Assembly: GCA_016715075.1 (NCBI GenBank)
Contig: JADKBK010000003.1
Coordinates: 1-64,000 of the forward strand
Length of the DNA: 64,000 nt
DNA from: Bacteroidales bacterium
Lineage (GTDB): Bacteria > Bacteroidota > Bacteroidia > Bacteroidales > VadinHA17
Direction: 5' to 3'
Part shown: piece by piece, positions 57,247 to 64,000 of the stretch
Numbering within the stretch: position 1 is the first letter of the stretch
Layout: each line of letters begins with the position of its first letter
Program-made: the position numbers and the translations under genes
Notes under the pieces: generated by a model
The model's input: the letters and a program-made list of their open reading frames with translations, nothing else
What the model was told of the DNA's origin: nothing
The model's database searches: none

Positions 57247-59271
57247 TTAGTGGTTTAAGGCAGCTTCGTGAATTTGTGTTGATTTACCATCATAATCCGG
57301 GCTTCTAAGTGATTTAAGGTATTCTATCAGGTCATTTAGCTGATTCTTTGTCATGTCACCTACCAATCCATGCTTATCCTCTTTACCATATATGGTCCAT
57401 ATCTCTTCCAGAGTACTCGCACGACCGTCGTGCAAATATGGAGGGGATGCATAAATGTTATTAAGATGCGGGGTATCAAACAAAATTGAATCATCGCTTG
57501 CAGCAAGCGTCTTTACATCTACCTGTTTTAGATTAGTATAATAGGGCGATGGATGACAGGTTATACAACGGTTATTTTCCGGAATAACATTCCCAAGATT
57601 ATCCTTTGTCCGTTCAAATACTGTTTTTCCTCTTCTCTGAGCTTCAGTAAGTTTTCCAGCTGGATTAAATCCAAGATTAGGAGGGTACTTAATGCCAGTC
57701 ATAATATAAGATGAAATAGCATCCAGATCGGGATAGGGGAATGGTTCTGTCCTTGTAAGAACGGTTGAAAAACGCATTCCATCCTGTTTAAAGACAGTCT
57801 GATTTTTGCCATTCCACTTGAAAGGAGGTGTATCTGAAATATCGCGCAATGACTGGGTATTGGTTATATTACGTCCCATATCCTTCGATGCCATGTTATA
57901 AACCAGTCCGTCTTCATGCTCATCAGGATGGCAGGTATAGCAGGAGTATTGGGTCTGGAATGTGCGCCCTGCATTATTCAAAAGCCTCCGGCCTTTCCTT
58001 GTTACTGTAATCCTACCCGGGCCATCAAGATCGATAGTCTTCACAGTTTCCATATTATCGGCGCTGATAACTGCAATCCTGTCCTCCAGGTGTTCAGCTA
58101 CATAAAGAGTCTGCCCATCGGGAGAAAGTGCAAGACCTTTGGGATTTGCTCCGGTAGATATCCGTTTGATAACATAGCGGCTGCTGATTCCAAGATGATC
58201 TGGCCATAGTTTTAACATTTCAGGTGTCGATTCAGCAATCAGAGCTTTCACTGAATCAATATCGACCACAGTAATTGTATTCACTCCCGAATTGGATATA
58301 AAAGCTCTCTTCCCGTCAGGGCTTATAACAATATCAAAAGGATCCGGATAGTAAGCATTTGGTTCATCTGTCAATAACTGAATTATCCTTCCGTTCTCCT
58401 TCTGTTCAATAATCCCGATTCCGTGTGTCATCATAAATCCACGTTCAACCTGAATTGAAGGCACCATGTTCTTGGGTCGTATCAGAGTGACAACTGCCAG
58501 ATCGCCCGCTGGTGTAAACGCAACATTCTCCATCAGGTAGGCCGACTCCATTCCCAGATAAGTTTTTATCCTTTTTGATTTGTCATTCACGACAGTCAGC
58601 TGACTTACAAGAGGCTCTCCGTATTGAGCTATATCTGCTCTCCGGCTTGTGACATATAGATCACTGCCATCAGGAGATAAAGTTGCTCCGGTCGGATTAT
58701 TCCCCGTAGTAAGTCTTTTGATCTCAATACCACTCTCCAGATCTATTACTGTAAGGTCAGAGCTATAAGAATTAACTACATAAAGGGATTTCTCATCAGA
58801 ACTCAGAGATAAGCCTGCCGGCCCGTTGCCGGTTAACAGGGTATCAGTTATCTGATAATTATCAAGATTAATGACGAAAACATTATCAGACCATTGATTA
58901 CTTACATAAGCGTTTTTCCCGGCTTTATCAACGATGACACTGTGGGGCTTATTCCCGACCGGTATTTTCCGTATTACCTTTCCTTTTTCGACATCCGCAA
59001 CCAGGAGAGCATTCCCGTCTTGTGCAGCTATATAAACCAATTTACCATCATTCGAAACAGCAAGGTTCAGCGGTGAAAGGTAATCCGCCTGATCAAACCG
59101 GGCAAACGGTGATCTTTTATGCATGTGCAGATGACAATTGGTACATAAAAGCGGATGGTCAGTTACCGCTGTCTTTAAATTTACATGTTCCCGGGCCATT
59201 CTCTTCCCCGGAATGAAAATTATAATTCCGAGAGCAAAAATAATTCCGGTGACCAGCAATATCTTTTTCAT
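57247..59271 (-). CDS. YVTN beta-propeller / MauG-like tri-haem c-type cytochrome
   Basis: This 674-residue protein has an N-terminal anchor (ILLVTGIIFALGIIIFI). The first haem site CTNCH is at 43-47. A long YVTN-type propeller follows (NLAVSNDGKLVYIAAQ, PHSVIVDKAGKNAYVSNQ, GLSLSSDEKSLYVVNSYS, GATLSPDGSDLYVTSRR, GLALSPDGQTLYVAEH). The C-terminal domain resembles di-haem peroxidase/MauG proteins, with CYTCH near 442 and CITCH near 569, plus FDTPHLNNIYASPPYLHDGRA, the family signature. Three CxxCH sites in all. MauG-type proteins carry out long-range oxidations of protein or small-molecule substrates. It is tightly packed between the Reg_prop gene (10 bp) and the haem lipoprotein gene (10 bp). 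Confidence 0.88.
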   Translation of the reverse strand: MKKILLVTGIIFALGIIIFIPGKRMAREHVNLKTAVTDHPLLCTNCHLHMHKRSPFARFDQADYLSPLNLAVSNDGKLVYIAAQDGNALLVADVEKGKVIRKIPVGNKPHSVIVDKAGKNAYVSNQWSDNVFVINLDNYQITDTLLTGNGPAGLSLSSDEKSLYVVNSYSSDLTVIDLESGIEIKRLTTGNNPTGATLSPDGSDLYVTSRRADIAQYGEPLVSQLTVVNDKSKRIKTYLGMESAYLMENVAFTPAGDLAVVTLIRPKNMVPSIQVERGFMMTHGIGIIEQKENGRIIQLLTDEPNAYYPDPFDIVISPDGKRAFISNSGVNTITVVDIDSVKALIAESTPEMLKLWPDHLGISSRYVIKRISTGANPKGLALSPDGQTLYVAEHLEDRIAVISADNMETVKTIDLDGPGRITVTRKGRRLLNNAGRTFQTQYSCYTCHPDEHEDGLVYNMASKDMGRNITNTQSLRDISDTPPFKWNGKNQTVFKQDGMRFSTVLTRTEPFPYPDLDAISSYIMTGIKYPPNLGFNPAGKLTEAQRRGKTVFERTKDNLGNVIPENNRCITCHPSPYYTNLKQVDVKTLAASDDSILFDTPHLNNIYASPPYLHDGRASTLEEIWTIYGKEDKHGLVGDMTKNQLNDLIEYLKSLRSPDYDGKSTQIHEAALNH

Positions 59272-59281
59272 ATATGGATAG

Positions 59282-60712
59282 CTATTCTAATTCAACTTGT
59301 TTTTCTTTGATTCCGGATATATGTACCGGTACAGCGACAGGCAGATTTTTAGTTGCCAGTGCAACACGGTTGGCAGGTACCATCTCCTGGTCTTCATGGC
59401 AGCCGGTACAACCTCTTCTCTCATTTGGACGCAGCCAGATCCAGCTTCCAGGGCCATTGAGAGTGTTGCCGTCAGCATCCAAAGTTCTTATTTTGAAAGG
59501 CATATCCGCATTTACTTTAAGATAAAAAGAACCATCCCGCTCCACCTTAACAACTCCCAGTAATGAATCCACTCCTATCAACTCTATCCTGTCTGCCACC
59601 AAAGAATCAACATTTTCAGGCGATGAAAGTCCTGTTACTGCAATGTTCTGGCAAAACAGCAAACCTGTTTTCACTCCTTTATCAACTTCACTTGGGAGTT
59701 TCCTTGGCTTTTGGTGTTCTCTTACAATAACAGCTTCAATGATGCTCTTATCTGAACTTTTAAATAGCTGGTCACCAAGCTTTTTACTCTCAGCATCAAA
59801 ATTGAATAATGAATAATTCTCACTTTCTGATAATCTGTAAGTGACTAAATATTTTCCAGTGTCTATCGGAAAAACAGAAGAAAAATCTCCGGTTATCCCG
59901 GCAGTTAGATTTGTTAAACTATGCAAAGGACGGTTATAACTTATAGAGGCTAATCTTCTCCCATTTCCGGTGTTTTTGCCTGATTCAATGAATATTATCT
60001 TTCCATCGGCAGTCTCCCTGCCCCTGCTGAAGAATTCCATCCCGTCAATATTTTGACGGAAGAGCTCTGCCTTTGTGCCATCCGGGCGTAAAACCATCAT
60101 CGCTGCAGTTTTTTCCTCAGGAAATATCTGCCTGCCTATAGTGATCACCCTGCCGTCTTTAAGCACCGATGATGCAAAATATGAGTGAGGATTGAAAGTT
60201 ATTCTCTTGAGATTCGATCCGTCAGTATTGCATGTAAAAAGTGAGTGACCACTCTTCAGAGAATCGTTTGCTATTGTTCTGCTGAATACGAGTTGACCTC
60301 CCGGAAGATATGCCGGATCAATTGAATTCTCATTGCCGGTCGTAATTTGTGCTACCTTTCGGCTACTTAGATCCATCTCCCATATCTGCCAGGGTTCATC
60401 TTTACTCTTCTGAGCAGCGAATAGCATGCATTTTCCATCAAATGAAATATCAGGAGAACAAGCAGAAAAGAAATTTCCGGTTAGAGATTCAGGAGCCTTT
60501 TGTGTATTTTCAGGATCAATAGCATAAAGATGGCTTTCAGGAATATACCTCCATAATTTTCCAGAGACAAAATCAGGACTCACAGCTCTGTTGTCTGCTT
60601 CCGTAATGATTATCATGCCATCCATTGGCTTTTTTCCACAGGAAACAAGGAATATTCCTGATAATATCATGAATACTATACCTGAAGCCAATAATATTGT
60701 TCTTAAACGCAT
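59282..60712 (-). CDS. PD40-propeller lipoprotein with C-terminal haem site (hydrazine-synthase-alpha-like)
   Basis: This 476-residue lipoprotein has a signal ending IFLVSC (lipid Cys 25). The middle is a TolB/PD40-like propeller (CSPDISFDGKCMLFAAQKS, PWQIWEMDLSSRKVAQITTG, IDPAYLPGGQLVFSRT, SLFTCNTDGSNLKRITFNP). The C-terminus has RDGSFYLKVNADMPFKIRTLD and then SWIWLRPNERRGCTGCHED, a single CxxCH (435-439) in a context typical of the HzsA middle-domain family. It lacks the other haem domains of true hydrazine synthase, and nothing else here suggests anammox chemistry. It probably passes electrons or oxidises a small molecule beside the MauG-like protein encoded 10 bp downstream. Confidence 0.82.
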   Translation of the reverse strand: MRLRTILLASGIVFMILSGIFLVSCGKKPMDGMIIITEADNRAVSPDFVSGKLWRYIPESHLYAIDPENTQKAPESLTGNFFSACSPDISFDGKCMLFAAQKSKDEPWQIWEMDLSSRKVAQITTGNENSIDPAYLPGGQLVFSRTIANDSLKSGHSLFTCNTDGSNLKRITFNPHSYFASSVLKDGRVITIGRQIFPEEKTAAMMVLRPDGTKAELFRQNIDGMEFFSRGRETADGKIIFIESGKNTGNGRRLASISYNRPLHSLTNLTAGITGDFSSVFPIDTGKYLVTYRLSESENYSLFNFDAESKKLGDQLFKSSDKSIIEAVIVREHQKPRKLPSEVDKGVKTGLLFCQNIAVTGLSSPENVDSLVADRIELIGVDSLLGVVKVERDGSFYLKVNADMPFKIRTLDADGNTLNGPGSWIWLRPNERRGCTGCHEDQEMVPANRVALATKNLPVAVPVHISGIKEKQVELE

Positions 60713-60726
60713 TATGAAATCAATTT

Positions 60727-62427
60727 TTAGGGTTCCTTAACAGTAAGAATCTGATTTGGGCTGACATTCTCTAATACCTGTATCTTGCCTGACGGCCACT
60801 TTATCTCAATTTTTTCAATTGCACTATTTTTAGCAAGACCAAAATGCAATCTTGGATCATTCTGTGAAAGGTATCCGGTCATGCTTTTTTTCTGGGCAAT
60901 CTGGGTTTTTCCTCCGCTCGATATTTTAATCCTTGAACCTATACCATCACGGTTGCTGGATGTACCGATAAGATTAATTATCAGCCAGTTGTTCTGGTTA
61001 CCCTTGTTATTTCTCAGGAACATCCCGCGGCTGTTCAGGTTGGCAATATAAATATCCATATCACCGTCATTATCATAATCTCCGAGGCATGCTCCCCTGC
61101 CCACATACTCCTCCTGGAAATATTTAGACAGGTCATTTGAAACTTCCTTGAATTTCCCGTCTCCCATATTCTCAAACAGTTGATCTTCCTGACCATAGAG
61201 ATGTTTCAGGGCTCCATTTGTCTTAAAAAGATCCATATCACTATCATTATCATAATCTATGAAGGATGAGGTCCATCCTACAAACTGCCCTGCGGCAGTT
61301 GCAATGCCTGCAGGATATGACCTGTCACTGAAAATCCCGTTGCCAAGATTCTCATACAAGGAACAATAAGTGTCATCTGAAAGGAAGATATCGAGTAGTC
61401 CATCCGAATTATAATCTGCAAAATCAACTGACATACTAACAGTTGCTTCACCGGCCTGGCTGAAAGCGGTTCCCGACATAGTACCCCTGTCGGTGAATTT
61501 CTTTCCTTCATCATTATGCCACAGATAATTAAGAGTGTGGTCATTTGCAACGTAAATATCCATAAACCCATCGTCATCATAATCGGCTGTACCAACACCC
61601 ATTGCTCTGCCATCAGTATCAACTATTCCCATGCTCTGAGTAACCTCCTCAAATGAACCGTCACCATTGTTGTGATAAAGAATATCAGACTGTGCATCAT
61701 AAGCCATAGGACCAGGAAATCCGTCCGGAGCATAGAAGTATTTATAATTGGGATCATAACCAAGATAGTTCCCTACATAAAGATCAAGAAAACCATCATT
61801 ATCATAGTCGAGCCAGACAGCGCCAATACTACATTCATTGCCTCCAGCAACCTTTGCTCTTTTCGTTACATTTGTGAAAGTACCGTTGCCATTATTCTTA
61901 TAGAGTATATTGGCTCCGTAATTGCACACATAGATATCAGGGTACCCGTCATTATTGAAGTCCCCGATTGCCGCACCCATGCTGTAAGCAGGATCATTAG
62001 CCCCCGCTCTTTTAGTTACGTCTTCAAAAGTGCCATCGCCATTATTCCTGTAAAGATGATTCTCAGGCATTACTTCCGGCTTTTCAGAACCACTGAATCC
62101 TTCTATCCATGTGCCATTAGAGAGATACAGATCAATATACCCATCCTGGTCGAAATCCAGAAAAGAGGCTCCACCCCCGCTTGATTCAATAATATTGTTC
62201 AGATGTTCCTCACCGACACTATGAATAAAATCAAGTCCGGCCGCAAGCCCGATCTCCTGAAAGTAATCTCCATCCGCAGCTGGTAATTTTATTTCTGACT
62301 GATTTTTATCCTTTGATGCTTTTTTAGAATTGTGCTGACATGCTGACAGGAGTACCAAAATGATGAGTACGGGCACAATAAACCTGTATTCAATTACATT
62401 CCTGTAATAATTCAACATTCTTTTCAT
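60727..62427 (-). CDS. CRTAC1-like FG-GAP/ASPIC lipoprotein
   Basis: The Met at 62427 starts a lipoprotein signal (RFIVPVLIILVLLSAC); nine upstream codons in frame are less likely. The mature protein has a short Lys/Ser linker, a propeller of FG-GAP blades (SFLDFDQDGYIDLYLSNG, GDFNNDGYPDIYVCNYG, WLDYDNDGFLDLYVG, ADYDDDGFMDIYVAND, ADYNSDGLLDIFLSDD, IDYDNDSDMDLFKTNG, GDYDNDGDMDIYIANL) and an ASPIC domain (NWLIINLIGTSSN, DGIGSRIKIS, LHFGLAKNSAIEKIEIKWPSG). It is the first gene of the minus-strand cluster and 15 bp before the haem lipoprotein. A TAAGTTTG on the coding strand (62459-62452) could be its -7 element. Confidence 0.87.
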   Translation of the reverse strand: MKRMLNYYRNVIEYRFIVPVLIILVLLSACQHNSKKASKDKNQSEIKLPAADGDYFQEIGLAAGLDFIHSVGEEHLNNIIESSGGGASFLDFDQDGYIDLYLSNGTWIEGFSGSEKPEVMPENHLYRNNGDGTFEDVTKRAGANDPAYSMGAAIGDFNNDGYPDIYVCNYGANILYKNNGNGTFTNVTKRAKVAGGNECSIGAVWLDYDNDGFLDLYVGNYLGYDPNYKYFYAPDGFPGPMAYDAQSDILYHNNGDGSFEEVTQSMGIVDTDGRAMGVGTADYDDDGFMDIYVANDHTLNYLWHNDEGKKFTDRGTMSGTAFSQAGEATVSMSVDFADYNSDGLLDIFLSDDTYCSLYENLGNGIFSDRSYPAGIATAAGQFVGWTSSFIDYDNDSDMDLFKTNGALKHLYGQEDQLFENMGDGKFKEVSNDLSKYFQEEYVGRGACLGDYDNDGDMDIYIANLNSRGMFLRNNKGNQNNWLIINLIGTSSNRDGIGSRIKISSGGKTQIAQKKSMTGYLSQNDPRLHFGLAKNSAIEKIEIKWPSGKIQVLENVSPNQILTVKEP

Positions 62428-62464
62428 TAGGTCAGGTTTTAGGTAACAACGCAAACTTATTCAT

Positions 62465-62489
62465 TTATTCCATCTAAAAAATGGAATAA
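62465..62489. promoter_or_regulatory. inverted repeat upstream of the cluster's first gene
   Basis: TTATTCCAT and ATGGAATAA pair perfectly across 7 nt. The repeat lies just upstream of a -7-like TAAGTTTG of the minus strand, where the -33 contact would be, in the 256-bp divergent region before the P-type ATPase gene. It could be an operator; it has no T run suited to termination. Confidence 0.35.
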
Positions 62490-62683
62490 AAAAATTTAAC
62501 AGTTCGAACCATTAGATTTAAGTCAATTTTAAGATTACAGGCAACCGGGTTAAAATTATTTTAACATTATGAATATTCAGACTTATCACACTAAAAACTC
62601 AATAGTATCCAAAAAACTGATGTAATTTAGCCTGATAATGGGTTGCATATTTGAATTGCAAATATTCCTAATACCAATAACAG

Positions 62684-64000
62684 GTGACCAGTGATATTAA
62701 TACAGATCAAACAAAATCAACTGCGGCAGTATTATCTGAATTAAAAGTACAGGCCGGCAAAGGTCTTTCTGATGAAGAAGTTAAACAACGGCAAATAGTC
62801 TATGGACTAAATGAAGTTTTGGAAAAAAAACAATTAATGTTTCTTCTTTTTCTGAAACACTTCTGGGGACTTACTGCCATAATGCTGGAGATTACCATCG
62901 TACTGTCATTTTTGCTTCATAAATATGTAGATGTTTATCTGATCGGAGGCTTAATGCTGTTCAATGCAATAATTGGCTTTATACAGGAAAGCAAAGCTTC
63001 AAAAACAGTTAAGGCATTAAAACAAAGTTTACAGGTACTTGTGCGTGTTTTGAGAAACTCTGAATGGCAGCAGGTACCAGCCGGTCAATTGGTTCCTGGT
63101 GATATTGTACGTATCCGTACCGGGGATTTTATTAGGGCAGATGCTAAAATACTCTCAGGTGAAGCTGGCGCAGATCAATCTGCCCTTACGGGAGAATCTA
63201 TGCTCATCAGCAAAAAAGAAGGTGATATGTTCTTCTCCGGATCTGTAGTAAAGAATGGAGAATGCAATGCTGTGGTGATATCAACAGGGGCTAGTACTTT
63301 CTTTGGAAAGACGATACAATTGGTTCAGATGGCGAAACCACGCCTTCATATGGAAGAAGTTGTAGCCAATGTTGTGAAAATACTGTTTTCAATTGTGCTG
63401 CTATTCGTTGGCATAACAATAGCAGTTTCTTTGCTGAGAGGGGAGACTTTTATATCCATGCTTCCGTTAGTGCTGATTTTATTGGTAACTGCGGTTCCCG
63501 TGGCAATGCCTGCCATGTTTACTGTAAGTATGGCTAAAGGTTCACAGCAGTTAGCTGCCAAAGGAATCCTGGTGAGCCGGTTAAGCGCTGCAGAAGATGC
63601 TGCAACCATGACTACACTGTGCATTGACAAAACCGGGACTATTACACAGAATAAATTATCTGTACAGGAAATAGAGCCTGAAGAAAACTTTACTATCGGG
63701 GATATTTTACGATACGGTGTTCTGGCATCCGTAGCTGCAAATAACGATCCGATTGATATGGCCTTTCTGCAAAAAGCTGCTGAGTCTAAAACAGATACAT
63801 CAGGCTACTCCCAAATTTCATTTACTCCATTTTCATCTGCGCTAAAAAGGACAGAAGCCATAGTCCAAAAAGATGGCAGGCAGTTTAAAGTAATGAAGGG
63901 TGCCTATAATACTATCAAAGGTTTATGCAACCTACAACATTCAAAACTTGATATTACTGTTGATGAATGGGCAGCAAAAGGCTTAAAGACAATCGCAATA
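62684..64000 (+). CDS. P-type H+-ATPase (type IIIA, plasma-membrane proton pump), 5' part
   Basis: The gene runs off the right edge after 439 codons. The only start after the upstream in-frame stop (62678-62680) is GTG 62684. The N-terminus is the short cation-ATPase domain (TAAVLSELKVQAGKGLSDEE, RQIVYGLNEV). The actuator loop TGES is at 169-172, VPVAMPAM forms the ion-binding helix, DKTGT has the phosphorylated Asp315, and KGAYNTI (about 405) begins the nucleotide-binding signature. The PVAMPAM helix and lack of an N-terminal heavy-metal domain point to type IIIA proton pumps, as in yeast Pma1 and some bacteria and archaea. It should export H+ at the cost of ATP. It is divergent from the ASPIC/haem cluster. 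Confidence 0.88.
   Translation, partial: MTSDINTDQTKSTAAVLSELKVQAGKGLSDEEVKQRQIVYGLNEVLEKKQLMFLLFLKHFWGLTAIMLEITIVLSFLLHKYVDVYLIGGLMLFNAIIGFIQESKASKTVKALKQSLQVLVRVLRNSEWQQVPAGQLVPGDIVRIRTGDFIRADAKILSGEAGADQSALTGESMLISKKEGDMFFSGSVVKNGECNAVVISTGASTFFGKTIQLVQMAKPRLHMEEVVANVVKILFSIVLLFVGITIAVSLLRGETFISMLPLVLILLVTAVPVAMPAMFTVSMAKGSQQLAAKGILVSRLSAAEDAATMTTLCIDKTGTITQNKLSVQEIEPEENFTIGDILRYGVLASVAANNDPIDMAFLQKAAESKTDTSGYSQISFTPFSSALKRTEAIVQKDGRQFKVMKGAYNTIKGLCNLQHSKLDITVDEWAAKGLKTIAI

Noticed and set aside
59282..60712. True hydrazine synthase (anammox)
   Set aside because: Only the single-haem HzsA-like region is present; the other haem domains and subunits are absent, and the organism is of the Bacteroidota type.
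61672..62184. A 170-codon open frame opposite the ASPIC gene
   Set aside because: It is the antisense shadow of repetitive Asp/Asn-rich FG-GAP codons, with no signal or domain. The sense gene is certain.
1..64000. Insertion sequence or prophage as the source of the repeats
   Set aside because: No transposase, integrase or phage structural gene was found, and the repeats lack terminal features of known insertion sequences.

Overview
The window comes from a Bacteroidota chromosome, probably an uncultured member of the Bacteroidales/Marinilabiliales type. The evidence is two SusC/SusD outer-membrane pairs, many signal-peptide and lipoprotein glycoside hydrolases, six FG-GAP/VCBS proteins (five of them with an ASPIC/UnbV domain), few recognisable Shine-Dalgarno sites, and one promoter of the Bacteroidota kind (TTTG, 20 nt, TAnnTTTG). 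No tRNA, rRNA, CRISPR array, transposase or phage gene was seen.

Region 1 (1-9 kb, minus strand) reads as a polysaccharide-utilisation set in the order GH5, GH20-like, DUF4838, SusC, SusD, with the SusD running off the left edge. The SusC/SusD pair is broken by three frameshifts and a nonsense codon. The GH5 has a stop codon inside its lipobox. Region 2 (9.5-24.5 kb, plus strand) holds a GH9 enzyme, two large tandem paralogous FG-GAP/ASPIC proteins (the first frameshifted twice), a small helical lipoprotein, and an intact SusC/SusD pair with a rho-independent terminator. Region 3 (24.5-25.57 kb) is a non-coding array of seven hairpin-bearing units of about 137 bp between convergent genes.

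Region 4 (25.6-31.4 kb) has a cupredoxin/polyferredoxin membrane protein split by an amber codon, a membrane-anchored VCBS protein and a TPR protein. Region 5 (31.5-44.1 kb) is a carbohydrate island: GH38-like and GH172-like genes on the minus strand, and a six-hairpin glycosidase-like, a GH43-like, a GH36 and a GH2 gene on the plus strand.

Region 6 (44.1-62.4 kb, minus strand) is a co-directional run of twelve intact genes. From promoter-distal to promoter-proximal they are: radical SAM, asparagine-synthase-like, ASPIC protein, TPR/FG-GAP/ASPIC fusion, periplasmic binding protein, DAHP synthase, second periplasmic binding protein, RidA-like, ligand-propeller protein, YVTN/MauG-like tri-haem protein, haem lipoprotein of hydrazine-synthase-alpha type, and another ASPIC lipoprotein. 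I cannot name a described pathway for this set. It looks like a periplasmic redox or sensing module linked to an aromatic or amide-forming biosynthesis step, which is inference. A divergent P-type H+-ATPase gene runs off the right edge.

Two window-wide patterns stand out. First, I count twelve reading-frame lesions in the first 44 kb and none in the last 20 kb; four involve short A runs, so assembly error and real decay both need testing. Second, nearly every spacer in the accessory part carries palindromic or low-complexity word repeats, of many unrelated families.
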